DNA of 64,000 nt from QHXN01 sp032162705. Its GTDB lineage: Bacteria > Acidobacteriota > Blastocatellia > Pyrinomonadales > Pyrinomonadaceae. Location of the stretch: positions 51,909-115,908 of the forward strand of contig JAVRON010000088.1 of NCBI GenBank assembly GCA_032162705.1. The letters are read 5' to 3'. The position numbers and the translations under genes were made by a program. Position 1 is the stretch's first letter. Every line of letters starts with the position of its first letter. Shown one piece after another: positions 1-10,700 of the stretch. A model generated the notes under the pieces. It saw only the letters and a list, made by a program, of their open reading frames with translations. It was not told the DNA's origin and made no database searches.

Positions 1-66
1 TCCGAAGGCGGCGGTGACTGCCACAAGTAACAACGCACAGGCTGTTGTAACGCGAAACACTTTCAT
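1..66 (-). CDS. N-terminus of a secreted protein (partial)
   Basis: The gene runs off the left edge. Reading leftward from an ATG at 66-64, the 22 visible residues begin MKVFRVTTACALLL and continue with Ala/Val-rich residues. This is a basic n-region followed by a hydrophobic core, as in a Sec signal peptide. A good Shine-Dalgarno (AAAAGGAGAG) lies upstream of the start. Nothing of the mature protein is visible, so no function can be given. Confidence 0.6.
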   Translation of the reverse strand, partial: MKVFRVTTACALLLVAVTAAFG

Positions 67-480
67 TTCAACTCTCCTTTTAGATTTTCTAGTCAACATA
101 GCGGAGCCATGCGCGCGCAGCGCGCAACCCTCCGAATGCAACGCGCACGCCAAGAGCACGAACTGCGTGCTCGATCCCTGTTTGTGGTTCTAGAACCTGT
201 CTTCTGCTCTTGCCGACACGCGCCACGGTCAAAGAATAAAGCCGGATAAGGGTGACCATACCTCGCCACTTGTCGCTATTTGGTCAGCTAACTTCCGTGA
301 GCGCTCACCCAATGTGACTTCAATGGTCGTAAATCTACGGGGACTCAAGCAGATGAAGCCCGAACCAGCGACCGGAAAATGGTGGCAGAGCCTTTGCAAC
401 AGGAAGCGCGGAATAGCAAGACAATCCCGAAGTCAGACAGCAAGCAATCGAGCAGATCACAACCGGGCTGGTGATAAGTC
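67..480. other. Intergenic region, nothing recognised
   Basis: This is the leader between the leftward secreted-protein gene and the rightward small ORF and efflux operon. It should hold the promoters for both directions, but I see no convincing -35/-10 pair, operator palindrome, RNA gene or repeat. Confidence 0.4.
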
Positions 481-696
481 ATGAATTACAAAGTCAGAAT
501 AATTAAACGTGAAGATCGGGTGCCTAAAGAGCCGAAACTCAACCGGCGGGAACCGTCAAGCCGTCAGAGCGCGCGGGAAATCACCGGCACTATCAAGCTG
601 TGGGTCAGCGAATTCAAAGAAAGAAGTCGCGCTCACGAACACCGTTCACGAAGCGCCGTCAGGCTGATGCCGGTAGGACTCTCTAATGCCGACTAG
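481..696 (+). CDS. Small basic hypothetical protein (71 aa)
   Basis: This is an open frame of 71 codons, rich in Arg, Lys and Glu, with no hydrophobic segment. The first half (MNYKVRIIKRED) has a protein-like alternating pattern. The last 20 residues look less constrained. No strong Shine-Dalgarno is visible. It ends 51 bases before the efflux adaptor gene, so it could be co-transcribed with it. I do not recognise the family, and the frame may be non-coding. Confidence 0.35.
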   Translation: MNYKVRIIKREDRVPKEPKLNRREPSSRQSAREITGTIKLWVSEFKERSRAHEHRSRSAVRLMPVGLSNAD

Positions 697-747
697 CAGA
701 TTTGCAGGGAAGATAAAGTCCGAAGTAGAGATGAGGAAATCAACGTC

Positions 748-2169
748 ATGACAGACATCTTGATCTCACTACGAGACAGATTGCTAAGGCATAAGATTCT
801 GGCGACCGCTGCTCTCGGAAGCGTTGTCTTAGTGGCGATTGTCGCGCTGGCTATCGGCCGATCAGGGAAGCCGGTGCAGGCGGCGACCGTAACGCTCCAG
901 GTCGAAGTGGTTCAAGTTCAGCAGAAGGATGTTCCTCTCTACAGCGAGTGGATCGGCACGACCGACGGGATGGTGAACGCAGACATTCGCGCGCAGGTCT
1001 CAGGCTATTTGCTCAAGAAGGATTACACCGAAGGGGCTTTCGTCAAACAGGGTCAGTTGCTCTTCGAGATCGATCCCCGTCCGCTTGAGGCGGCACTCGG
1101 TCAAGCCAACGGCGACCTTGCCCGGTCTGAAGGTCAATTGGGTCAGGCCAACTCTCAACTCGAACAGGCACAGGCCAACCTCGCCCAGACGAACAGTCAA
1201 TTGTTACAGGCCCAGGCCAACCTCGCGCAGGCCGAGGCCAACCAGCGCAAGACCCAACTGGACGAGAACAAATATACCCCGCTCTTCGCGCAGAAAGCTG
1301 TCACTCAACAGGAATTGGATAATGCCGTTCAAGCTAACTCCGCAGCCCGTGCTCAGGTCGAAGCGGCGAAGGCCGGGGTGGAGACGGCCCGTTCGCAGAT
1401 CAAGGCGGCGGGCGCCGCCGTGGGCACAGCGAAGGCGGCAATCGTGGCGGCCAAGGCTCAGGTCGAATCGTCACAGGCGGCGGTCAGGACTGCCGAATTG
1501 AACCTCGGCTTCACAAAGATCACTTCTCCGATTAACGGCATCGTGGGAATCGCGCAGGCGCAGGTCGGCGACCTCGTCAATCCGACCAGTGGGATTCTCA
1601 CCACGGTCTCGACGGTCGATCCCGTAAAGGTCTATTTCACGGTCAGTGAACAGGAGTACCTCGCCTTTGCCAATCGGTATCCAACGCAGGCGGAGCGTGA
1701 TGCGGCAACTCAACAGCTCGAACTGGAGTTGTTTCTGGCGGACGGAACAGCCTACCCGCACAAGGGGCGCTTTTTCATTGCGGATCGTCAGGTCGATCCG
1801 AAGACGGGGGCGATTAGCATGGCGGGTATCTTTGCGAATCCCGGAAATACTTTACGGCCCGGACAGTATGCCCGAGTCCGCGCGGCGACCAGCACGCAGG
1901 ACGGCGCTCTGCTCGTCCCCCAGCGCGCCGTCACCGAATTGCAGGGCAGCTACCGCGTCGCCGTCGTCGGCAGCGATAACAAGGTGAGCATTCGGCCGGT
2001 CACGCTCGGCCCCCAAGTCGGGCCGATGTGGATCATTAAAGATGGCTTGAAGCCCGGCGAAACGGTGATGGCAACCGGCACACAAAAAGTCACACAGGGA
2101 ATGACGGTTAATCCTAAACCTTTTACCCCGACAGCGAGCGACAACTCGAATACGGCATCCGGTCAATGA
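748..2169 (+). CDS. RND efflux periplasmic adaptor subunit (AcrA/MexA family)
   Basis: This 473-residue membrane fusion protein would link the inner-membrane RND pump to the outer-membrane channel. An N-terminal hydrophobic anchor lies at about residues 18-36, with no lipobox, so it is probably membrane-anchored. A biotinyl-lipoyl-like half follows, with GYLLKKDYTEGAFVKQGQ at about 85-102. Next comes a long Gln/Ala-rich alpha-helical hairpin (about 110-250) made of near-heptad QANxxLxQAQ repeats. The second lipoyl half and beta-barrel follow (LGFTKITSPINGIVG, about 252 onward). The hairpin looks longer than in AcrA. It is the first gene of an adaptor-pump-channel operon, and no TetR-type regulator is adjacent. 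The drug substrate is unknown. Confidence 0.93.
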   Translation: MTDILISLRDRLLRHKILATAALGSVVLVAIVALAIGRSGKPVQAATVTLQVEVVQVQQKDVPLYSEWIGTTDGMVNADIRAQVSGYLLKKDYTEGAFVKQGQLLFEIDPRPLEAALGQANGDLARSEGQLGQANSQLEQAQANLAQTNSQLLQAQANLAQAEANQRKTQLDENKYTPLFAQKAVTQQELDNAVQANSAARAQVEAAKAGVETARSQIKAAGAAVGTAKAAIVAAKAQVESSQAAVRTAELNLGFTKITSPINGIVGIAQAQVGDLVNPTSGILTTVSTVDPVKVYFTVSEQEYLAFANRYPTQAERDAATQQLELELFLADGTAYPHKGRFFIADRQVDPKTGAISMAGIFANPGNTLRPGQYARVRAATSTQDGALLVPQRAVTELQGSYRVAVVGSDNKVSIRPVTLGPQVGPMWIIKDGLKPGETVMATGTQKVTQGMTVNPKPFTPTASDNSNTASGQ

Positions 2170-2231
2170 AACTTAGCTGTCCCTTAAGTCGGTTGCGACA
2201 ATAACCGAGCCGGGATGAATGGTGATGAGCA

Positions 2232-5200
2232 GTGATCTCAAACTTCTTCATTAACCGCCCGATCTTCGCGATGGTAATCGCAGTCGGGATCGTCATACTG
2301 GGTGTCATGTCTTTGCTTGGACTGCCGCTCGCGCAGTTCCCGCAAATCGTGCCGCCGCAGATCAACGTCTCGACGACTTACACCGGGGCCGACGCGGTGA
2401 CCATCGAGCAGTCGGTCTCCACGCCAATCGAGCAACAGGTCAGCGGGGTTCCGGGCATGCTCTATATGCTTTCGACCAACGCCAATGCCGGCACGGAAAG
2501 CCTGTCCGTCACCTTCGACATTAGTACCGATCCAAACATAGATCAGGTGAACGTACAGAATCGAGTATCACAAGCCTTGTCCAGTCTGCCTACGGATGTC
2601 GGCCAGTATGGGGTTACTATCCGCCAATCGACGGGAAGTCCCATGTTGCTGATCTCGCTCTATTCACCTCACAAGACTTATGACTCGCTGTTTCTCGCAA
2701 ACTATAACAACATCAATGTGGTGGACGCGCTCTTCCGCGTTCCTGGCGTAGGCGATGTTAATGTTTTTGGTTCCACCGGATACGCGATGCGCGTCTGGGT
2801 CAACCCTGACGTGCTGGCGAAGCTGGGCATCTCCGTCACCGACATAGCTAATGCGGTGCGACAGCAGAGCACCGTCAACCCTTCAGGGCAGGTGGGCGCG
2901 GAGCCAGCCCCGACCGGCAAGGAGATGACCTACACCGTCCGTTCGCAGGGACGCCTTCAGACGCCGGAAGAGTTCGGGCAGATTGTCGTCCTGGAGAAAC
3001 CGGATGGCTCGATTGTGCGACTGAAGGATGTCGCGCGACTCGAACTCGGTGGGCAAAGTTATGCCCAGAGGTCGCGCTTGGGAGGTGAACCTTCTTCGAC
3101 CATCGGAGTTTATCAGGCTCCCGGCTCGAACGCGCTGGCCGTGGTTAACGGCGTCAAGGCGGCGATGGCCCAACTGAAGACGCGGTTCCCTGACGACATC
3201 GATTACGCGGTCACGCTGGATACGACGCAGGCGGTGACTGAAGGCATCAGGGAGATCGTCATCACTTTGATTATCGCTGTCGTCCTCGTCATCCTTGTCG
3301 TCTATCTCTTTTTGCAGAACTGGCGCGCGACACTGATCCCGATGATCGCCGTGCCGGTGTCGCTCATCGGCACCTTTGCCGTTTTCCCGTACCTCGGCTT
3401 CTCGATTAACACGTTGTCGCTGTTCGGTCTGGTGTTAGCCATCGGTCTGGTCGTGGATGATGCGATTGTCGTCGTGGAAGCGGTCGAGCATCACATCGAG
3501 GAGGGATTAAGCCCGCGCGACGCGACACTACAGGCGATGAAAGAGGTCTCAGGCCCGGTGGTGGCGATAGCGCTGATACTCTCGTCGGTGTTTCTGCCAA
3601 TCGGGTTGATGGGCGGAATACAGGGGAGCCTGAATAAACAGTTCGCGTTTACCATTGCCATCTCCGTGCTGTTGTCGGCTTTCAATGCTCTGACACTCTC
3701 GCCTGCCCTGGCCGCGTTGCTTCTCAGGCCGCGAAAAGAGTCGAAGGGGATATTCGCTCGCGTCTTCGGCGTCTTCAATCGTGTCTTCGACAGAGCAACG
3801 CGCGGCTACGTCAACCTGAGCCACGCACTGATTCGCAAAGCCATCATTGCCGTGCTGATTCTTGCCGGCTTTGCCGTGGCTTCCGGTCTTCTCGGTTACA
3901 GGCTGCCGACAAGCTTTCTGCCGACGGAGGACTATGGCTACATGTATGTGAATGTTCAGCTCCCGCCTGCGGCATCCATGGAGCGAACTGATCAGGCTTT
4001 GAAAAAAGTGGAAGCTATTCTCGCCAAGACGGCGGGGGTTCAGTACTACACCACGATCAGCGGGTTCAGCAATCTATCTCGCGTCTCGGCCAGTTATCAG
4101 GGTTTCTTCTTTATCGCGCTCAAACCGTGGGCCGCGCGCACCACCACTGAACTACAGGTGCAGGGCATCGCGGACACTCTGAACAAAGAGATGGCGGCAC
4201 AGGTGCCGGAGGCGAACTGCATCGCTTTACTGCCGCCCGCGATTCCGGGCTTAGGCAATGCGGGCGGATTCTCGATGTACATACAGGATCGCAGCGGCGG
4301 CACAGTTCAGTTACTCGATCAGAATCTGCAAAATTTTCTGGCCGCGGCGCGCAAGCGTCCCGAACTGGCGAATGTCAACTCACAGTTCAACTCCTCTGTG
4401 CCCCAAATCTATGCCGACGTGGATCGCGACAAAGTGTTGAAGCAGGGCGTGGCTATCAGCGACGTGTATCAAACGCTGCAAGCATACCTCGGCGGGCTAT
4501 ACCTTAATCAATTTAATCGCTTCGGCCGGCAATGGCGGGTCTTCCTGCAAGGGGAGGGAATGGAACGCATGAGCGAAGCGGACATCAAGGGCTATTACGT
4601 GCGGAACAATGTCGGCCAGATGGTTCCGCTGTCGGCGCTCCTGACGACGCGCCCGATTACCGGCCCCGAATATACCAACCGCTTCAACCTCTACCGTTCC
4701 GCACAGGTAATCGGGTCAGCCGCGCCGGGCTACAGTTCGGGACAGGCGTTAGCAGCCCTTGACGAAGTCGCCAGGCAAACGTTGCCGCCCGAGATGGGCT
4801 ACGACTGGGCTGATCTCTCTTACCAGGAGCAGAAGGCGTCAGGCAGCGCAACCACTTCGTTCGCGCTGTCCCTGGTCTTCGTGTTCCTCATCCTTGCGGC
4901 GCTCTACGAGAGCTGGTCGCTCCCGTTCTCGGTGCTGCTTTCGATACCGGTCGCGGTCTTGGGCGCTTTCACGGGTCTGCTGCTGCGCGGCTACGACCTC
5001 GACGTGTATTCACAGATCGGCCTCATTGTACTCATCGGGCTTTCCGCGAAGAACGCGATCCTGATCGTCGAGTTCGCCAGAGACGAAATGGCGAAAGGCC
5101 GAAACCTTCTCGATGCGACTCTCGAAGGAGCGCGCCTGCGTCTGCGACCGATTCTGATGACTTCGTTCGCTTTTATCATGGGCTGCGTGCCGCTGTGGAT

Positions 5201-5396
5201 CGCATCCGGCTCAGGCGCTTCCGGTAGGCGCATTCTGGGCACCGTCGTCATCGCCGGTATGCTCGCCGCAACAGGCATCGCCATCTTTCTAATCCCCTCG
5301 ATCTTTTATCTGGTTGAAAAGTTCTCGATGAGGTTCGGCAAGAAGCACGAGGCGCAAGCCGGCTCGACGGAAGCGGCGTCGGCGGCGGGAGATTAA
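2232..5396 (+). CDS. RND efflux pump permease, HAE1/AcrB type
   Basis: This 1054-residue inner-membrane proton-driven pump is close to the usual length of about 1,050. It starts with GTG and the typical MISNFFINRPIFAMVIA first transmembrane segment. The proton-relay Asp pair is present at residues 409-410 (VVDDAIVVVE), matching D407/D408 of E. coli AcrB. The TM10 Lys lies in GLSAKNAILIVEF. Two internally repeated halves, each with a large periplasmic loop, are clear. It lies 62 bases after the adaptor gene and 4 bases before a possible GTG start of the channel gene, so the operon is tight. The AcrB-like sequence suggests export of hydrophobic compounds rather than metals. Confidence 0.96.
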   Translation: MISNFFINRPIFAMVIAVGIVILGVMSLLGLPLAQFPQIVPPQINVSTTYTGADAVTIEQSVSTPIEQQVSGVPGMLYMLSTNANAGTESLSVTFDISTDPNIDQVNVQNRVSQALSSLPTDVGQYGVTIRQSTGSPMLLISLYSPHKTYDSLFLANYNNINVVDALFRVPGVGDVNVFGSTGYAMRVWVNPDVLAKLGISVTDIANAVRQQSTVNPSGQVGAEPAPTGKEMTYTVRSQGRLQTPEEFGQIVVLEKPDGSIVRLKDVARLELGGQSYAQRSRLGGEPSSTIGVYQAPGSNALAVVNGVKAAMAQLKTRFPDDIDYAVTLDTTQAVTEGIREIVITLIIAVVLVILVVYLFLQNWRATLIPMIAVPVSLIGTFAVFPYLGFSINTLSLFGLVLAIGLVVDDAIVVVEAVEHHIEEGLSPRDATLQAMKEVSGPVVAIALILSSVFLPIGLMGGIQGSLNKQFAFTIAISVLLSAFNALTLSPALAALLLRPRKESKGIFARVFGVFNRVFDRATRGYVNLSHALIRKAIIAVLILAGFAVASGLLGYRLPTSFLPTEDYGYMYVNVQLPPAASMERTDQALKKVEAILAKTAGVQYYTTISGFSNLSRVSASYQGFFFIALKPWAARTTTELQVQGIADTLNKEMAAQVPEANCIALLPPAIPGLGNAGGFSMYIQDRSGGTVQLLDQNLQNFLAAARKRPELANVNSQFNSSVPQIYADVDRDKVLKQGVAISDVYQTLQAYLGGLYLNQFNRFGRQWRVFLQGEGMERMSEADIKGYYVRNNVGQMVPLSALLTTRPITGPEYTNRFNLYRSAQVIGSAAPGYSSGQALAALDEVARQTLPPEMGYDWADLSYQEQKASGSATTSFALSLVFVFLILAALYESWSLPFSVLLSIPVAVLGAFTGLLLRGYDLDVYSQIGLIVLIGLSAKNAILIVEFARDEMAKGRNLLDATLEGARLRLRPILMTSFAFIMGCVPLWIASGSGASGRRILGTVVIAGMLAATGIAIFLIPSIFYLVEKFSMRFGKKHEAQAGSTEAASAAGD

Positions 5397-5418
5397 GACG
5401 GTGAGTCAGGGAAGAGCC

Positions 5419-6831
5419 ATGAGAAAAAGGTTAGTGACCGCGCTGCTGATCGGTTGTCTCTTGAGCGGCAGCGCCGCGGGGCAGAAGAAATATGAGCGGC
5501 CCGAGGTGAAAACGCCGGATACATTTCGCGTAAGCGACGCGGTCGCCCCGCCTGATGCGAATTCAATCGGTGACTTGAAATGGTTCGAGGTATTCAAAGA
5601 CGAACAACTACAGAAACTGGTTCGCACGGCGATGGAGCAGAATTACGATCTGCGTCTGGCCGTCGCACGCATCAACGCGGCGCGCGCCAACCTCGGCCTC
5701 GCACGGTCAAATCAATTCCCGCAGTTTGACGCCAGCGCCGACCTGACCACCACGCGCACCTCCGCCAACAGCGGGGCCAGCGCTTCCGGTCAAAGCGGAC
5801 GCAGGCGCTCGTTCGGCGAAGTGTTTTTGAGCCTTCTCAGTTTTGAGGTTGATATCTGGGGGCGACTGCGGCAGCAGACCAAAGCCGCGCGGGCTCAACT
5901 GAAGTCAACAGAAGAAGACCGCAAGACTGTGCTTACTATCGTCGTGAGTGATGTTGCGACAGCCTATTTTACCCTGCTTGAGTTGGACAGGGAACTGGAC
6001 ATCGCAAAACGCACGTTGGCTGCTCGACAGGAATCGCTGCGCCTTATCACGGCACGACAGCAGGGCGGTCTCGCCACCATGTTAGACGTGCGTCAGGCAG
6101 AGGAACTGGTCTACCAAGCCTCTCAAACAATCCCCGACACGGAACGTTTAATTGAACAGACCGAGAACCAGATCAACTTATTGCTGGGCAACAATCCCGG
6201 CCCGATACCGCGCGGCGTTCCCTTGGCCGAGCAACAGGAACTACCGTCCGTGCCCGCGGGCTTGCCGTCGTTGTTACTTGAGCGACGCCCGGATATCAGG
6301 TCTGCCGAACAGCTTCTAATCTCGCAGAACGCATTAGTCTCTGCCGCAAAGAAAGCCTACTTCCCGACCATCAGTCTAACGGGAGCGTTTGGCTTTCAAA
6401 GCAATTCGCTCGCGAATTTGTTTAGCGGCCCGAGTAGCGCATGGACTTTCATTCCCCAGCTTACGCAACCGATTTTTACCGCCGGTCGGCTAAAGTCGAA
6501 TGTCAATTTTGAAAAGGCGCAACGCGAGTACGCGCTCGCTCAGTATCAACAGACCGTCCAGACGGCATTTAGTGATGTGTCCAACGCCTTGGTTCAGTAT
6601 CGCCGAGTTCGAGAAATTCGCGCTCAGCAGGAATTGCTTGTCGGTTCCTTGAGGGATGCCTCGCGCCTGGCCCATTTGAGGTATGAGGGAGGAGTGGACA
6701 CGCTGCTCAACGCTCTGTTTGCTGACACCGCGCTCTTCAGCGCTGAATTGAATCTGGCGCAAACGAAACGTAACGAGCTGCTTTCCTTGGTGCAGCTCTA
6801 CAGGGCGCTTGGCGGCGGCTGGCAAGAATGA
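5419..6831 (+). CDS. Outer-membrane efflux channel, TolC/OprM (NodT) family
   Basis: This 470-residue outer-membrane factor completes the tripartite pump. I chose the ATG at 5419 over the in-frame GTG at 5401 because AGGGAAGAG sits just before it and a signal sequence starts there. The segment LLIGC (residues 9-13) fits a lipobox, as in OprM-type lipoproteins, although the signal would be unusually short. Two similar helical halves follow. They include NYDLRLAVARINAARANLGLA near the start, the typical LLERRPDIRSAEQLL about 290, and a second-half motif AYFPTISLTGAFG. It follows the pump gene without a gap. Confidence 0.93.
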   Translation: MRKRLVTALLIGCLLSGSAAGQKKYERPEVKTPDTFRVSDAVAPPDANSIGDLKWFEVFKDEQLQKLVRTAMEQNYDLRLAVARINAARANLGLARSNQFPQFDASADLTTTRTSANSGASASGQSGRRRSFGEVFLSLLSFEVDIWGRLRQQTKAARAQLKSTEEDRKTVLTIVVSDVATAYFTLLELDRELDIAKRTLAARQESLRLITARQQGGLATMLDVRQAEELVYQASQTIPDTERLIEQTENQINLLLGNNPGPIPRGVPLAEQQELPSVPAGLPSLLLERRPDIRSAEQLLISQNALVSAAKKAYFPTISLTGAFGFQSNSLANLFSGPSSAWTFIPQLTQPIFTAGRLKSNVNFEKAQREYALAQYQQTVQTAFSDVSNALVQYRRVREIRAQQELLVGSLRDASRLAHLRYEGGVDTLLNALFADTALFSAELNLAQTKRNELLSLVQLYRALGGGWQE

Positions 6832-6845
6832 AAGGAAGGAGAATT

Positions 6846-6995
6846 ATGAGTTGGATTTCATTGACAATTTTAATGGCCGTCGTGCTCTTCGCTTATTACC
6901 TGGCCGATCAACTCGACAAGCAGGACGAAAGGGAACATCAGCGTCGAGTTAACGCGCTGGCAAAGAAGTCACGGTTTACTTCTTCGTGTCAATAA
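6846..6995 (+). CDS. Small single-span membrane protein at the end of the efflux operon (49 aa)
   Basis: A near-ideal Shine-Dalgarno (AAGGAAGGAGA) stands 5 bases before an ATG at 6846 and opens a 49-codon frame ending TAA at 6993-6995. The protein begins MSWISLTILMAVVLFAYYLA, one transmembrane helix. A charged tail rich in Asp, Glu, Lys and Arg follows (DQLDKQDEREHQRRVNALAK). It starts 14 bases after the channel gene, so it belongs to the operon. Its size, topology and position recall AcrZ, the 49-residue partner of E. coli AcrB, but I see no sequence similarity. A role as a pump accessory is inference. Confidence 0.72.
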   Translation: MSWISLTILMAVVLFAYYLADQLDKQDEREHQRRVNALAKKSRFTSSCQ

Positions 6996-7029
6996 AGCGC
7001 GCCGTTCGGCCCGGTGCGAGAGTCACAAT

Positions 7030-7590
7030 TCAAGAAAAGGGGCAGAGCATGAAAGTAGGATTCAGTTGAAAAGTCAACGCTTCGCTGAGCGTGGCGGCGT
7101 TGATGTTGACTTCCGGTGGCAGAAAGGCGGCGAGCTTGGCGAGGGCGGCGCGCAGCAAAATGGCTTCGGGCGCGTGGCCCGTGGCGCGCAATGTGTGCTC
7201 GGCGGTGAAGAAAGCGAGCAGTTCGACTTCGTTGAATTGAACTGGCGGCAACTGCCAGCCCGGCTCGCGATATCGAAAACCGCCGCGTTCACGATCAAAG
7301 AAGAGCGGCGCGTCGAACTGGTCGCGCAGGACGCGCAGGTCACGTTTGACGGTGCGCTCGTTGCGTTCAAGAAGTTCGGCCAGAGAGCGCAGGGTCGGGT
7401 AGCGGCCTGCGCTGATCTCTTCGTGAATCAGTTTGAGCCTGACGTATGCACGTGTATGGACGCGGTCTGTAGTGTTGCCGCCGTGGTCTTGAGAAGCGCA
7501 ATAAGTCGAGTACGACGGAAACCAGCGTACAGCTTTGTGAGTTGAGCGCCGGTTCAAGTCGCGTGCGGATAATAGCACGGGGGGCTGCAC
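7030..7590 (-). pseudogene. Truncated WYL-type transcriptional regulator
   Basis: The frame encodes an N-terminal helix-turn-helix (LRSLAELLERNERTVKRDL), the short wing-like FDRERGGFRYREPGW segment, and the middle helical region (ELLAFFTAEHTLRATGHAPEA). These match the first half of helix-turn-helix/WYL regulators. Such proteins are usually about 310-340 residues. Here the frame stops after LTFQLNPTFMLCPFS, so the whole ligand-sensing WYL domain is missing. No remnant of it is visible further left. It is divergent from the nuclease-helicase gene across about 110 bases, the usual position for a local regulator. The true start is uncertain, since the first 40 or so residues look unlike protein. 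It may be a remnant or a DNA-binding-only form. Confidence 0.65.
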
Positions 7591-7701
7591 GTTCGTCTAC
7601 GAAAAACGGCACGTCATCCGCGATTCATCATCATCAACTGTGCTAGGATTACGGCCACGTTTTGCGCGCCCCGCATTGACACGTCGGCTCAAGGATTCCT
7701 G

Positions 7702-10700
7702 ATGACGAAAGCCTCGCAGACACCGCAAAAATTCCGTCTCACGGCCTCGCACATCGCCAAGTATTTCGCCAATCGCTGCGAACGCAATTTTCGCTGGAAC
7801 ACCGTCGCCGCCCCCCTGCGCGGCAAGACCGGCATCGGCTGGAACGTGCCGCACAAACGGCGCGCGCACAGCCGTCCGGGCATCGCACTGTTGATGGAAG
7901 CGGGAAACTTTTTTGAAGGCGACCACGTGCAGGCGTTGATAGACCTGCACGGCGCGGGGGCCGTCCTGACCGAAGGCGTCGAGCGCACAAAGGGCGCGTG
8001 CAAGGTCAACGATCTGCCGCTCTCAAAATTCGTCGAGAGGTTTCAGTCCGAGCCTTTCCCGCAGTTCGTCGCGCAGCTCGAAATCATCTTTGACGAAGCG
8101 CAGGAAGCGCGCCTGTTGCAGCAGTTCGATCTAGACCCTGCGCGCGTCACGCTCGGTCGCGCGCTCCCAGACCTTTTGGAAGTGCTCCCGCCTTTGAACG
8201 CGGGCGGCAGGTCGCGCCTGCGTATCTGGGATTTCAAGGCGAGCCAGAAGGCGCGTCACGATCATTACGTGCAGGTCGCTTACTACTCTTTCATACTCGC
8301 TCACGCCATCAAGGAAGCCAGGCTGGAGAACGTCGAGGTTGACGTTGATCTCGCCGTCATCTGCTCGCGCGAAGGCGAAGAGCCGTTCGAGCTGCGCCCT
8401 TACCGTCTGGCGGTTGACGATTTCCTGCGCCACCGCGCGGACTCAGTTCTGCAAACCCCCGCGGCGGACGCGCACTTTCACGTCACCGATCACTGCGCGA
8501 TGTGCGAGAACATGGATCACTGCCGCGCGGAATCAGACGCACACTTCGACCTCTCGCGCGTCGCCAACATCAGCTCCGAATCGAAGCGCCATCTGCGTCA
8601 GTCAGGCATCCACACGCATCGCGAGCTGGCGGTTGTGGAAGGCGTTGAGCGCATCGCCGGTCTACAAACATTGAGCCACGATCTGTCGCTTAACCTCGCG
8701 CGCTACATCGCCACCGCGCAGGCGCTCGAAGACGGCGCGCCGCGCTCGCTTCATGCGACGACTCTGCTGATGCCGCGCTACGAGGATGTCCGCGTCGTGT
8801 TGTGCGCCGAGCAGGACGCCGTGACTGGGACGTGTTTCGCGCTCGGCTTCAAGAGCTACGAAGGATGGGACGAGGCGAACGGTAAAGCCGACGGCGACGA
8901 ACAGGTCTTCATCGCGCGCGAGCCTGATAGCGAGGCGGCGATCCTGCTCGAATTCTTACGCGCCTTGAACGAGTTGCTGCGGCGCGTTGATGCTGCGAAC
9001 CGTGAAATCGCGGGCCGTTCGATTGATGATGTCTTGAGCGTGCAGGCGGCGCAGGCGGAATTGGCGCGGGCTGAGGAAGCCGAGGCGGAACACAAGCGCA
9101 CGTGTCCGACGCTCAGGAAAACCAATCCGCAGTACGAGTCTCTGACGGCGGAACGAAATGATTTGAAGGAGTGTCTGAAGCAGGCGAAGGCGGCGCATAA
9201 ACAGGCGCGGAGAGATGCCGCGTGGGAACTGCGTAAGCAGCAACGCTCGCTTCACTTTTACGTCTACGACGGCATTGATCTCTTCGTCCTGCGCGGCCTC
9301 GTCGAGCGTCACCTGTTCGCCGAAGAGCCTGCCGAGTTGTTGACGGAGGTGACGCACCTGCTGCGTCTCTTTCCGCCCTCGTCTGTGATGCAGGACGCGG
9401 AGACGTTTCGCACGATGCCCGGCACGGTCGTGACGCAAGCCCTGCGGACTTTAGTCGCCCTGCCGACGCCTTACGTGCTCGATCTCAAAACCGTCTCGGA
9501 GATGTACCGGCCTCTCGGCGCTGAAGGGGAAGAGAAGGGCTACACGTTTCACCCGCGCTACGGCTTCGGTTGGGACTTTTCCAGTCAGGTCGCCTACGAG
9601 CGCATCCACGACGTGTGGCGCAACGAAGTCTTCCGACCCGACGCGCGCAACCCTGAGCGCAACTTGTCGCCCGACGACATCTACGAACAGATCGGCGTGA
9701 CGGTGCGGAGCAAACTGCGCGCGACGGATTCCGTGATTCGCCGTCTGAAGCAGGACTTCCGTGAACAGCTCATGTTGCGTAAAGAGCCGTTTCTCCTTTA
9801 CAGCGAATTCGACCCGCTCAACCTCCGCACGCTCGAAGCCCTGCGTGCCTTCTCCATGCTTGAGTCTTCTTTCGCGGAACTGGCCGTCAAACATTTACAT
9901 TCCCTGCCGGTCGAAGACCGCGCCGCGAAGTTCGTCTGCATCCGCAATCTTCAATACGTGCCCGACGGCGATGGGGCGGACAACTCGCTCTGGTTCACGT
10001 TCGACGCCGCGTCGAAAGACGTGAAGTTCGAGGTCGGAGATTTCAATCTCATCGTTACGCCGGAAGAACGTCCTGAAATTTTGCTGGGCGATGTTGACGG
10101 CAAACTGTTCGAGAGCAACTGGGGACGCGCCGCGCCTTTCAAGGTGACGCTCGTCGAGTATGACCTGCAAGCAACGCCGCCGCGCGTGCGCCTGCTGCCG
10201 GAGAATCCCGAAAAATTCAGAGAGCACCTTGACCTGTCGAAGCCCTGCGCGCTCGATCAGTTGTACACGGACTTTACGTCGCACCGGATTCTGTCAGTCC
10301 TGCGCGAGTTGCAGGAGAATCCACGGCACGCGCTCCACATTCACAGCCTGCTGCGCGAAGGGCAGTTGGACGGATGGCAGCCCGTGGTGCGTGAGACAAG
10401 CGGCATCGAGCATCTGTTCAGAGAGCGCATCGCACAATCAGGCAGAGACCCCGGCGCATTTCTGAACGAAGGGCAGTGGCAGGCGTGGCGCGGAGTGTTC
10501 GATGAACCGCTCACTTTAATCTGGGGGCCGCCGGGCACGGGCAAGACGCACACCGTCGCACACATCCTCGCCGGTTACGCGCTGGCCGCGCAGGTTGAGC
10601 AGAGGCCGCTGCGGATTCTGGTGACGGCGTTTACGCATCACGCCATCGTCAACGTGCTCCGCAAGCTGGCGGAGTTGGCCGACGGGTACGGCTTCGCACC

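Noticed and set aside
7066..7545. Plus-strand frame opposite the truncated WYL regulator
   Set aside because: The minus strand has a clear helix-turn-helix and family segments. The plus-strand frame has none.
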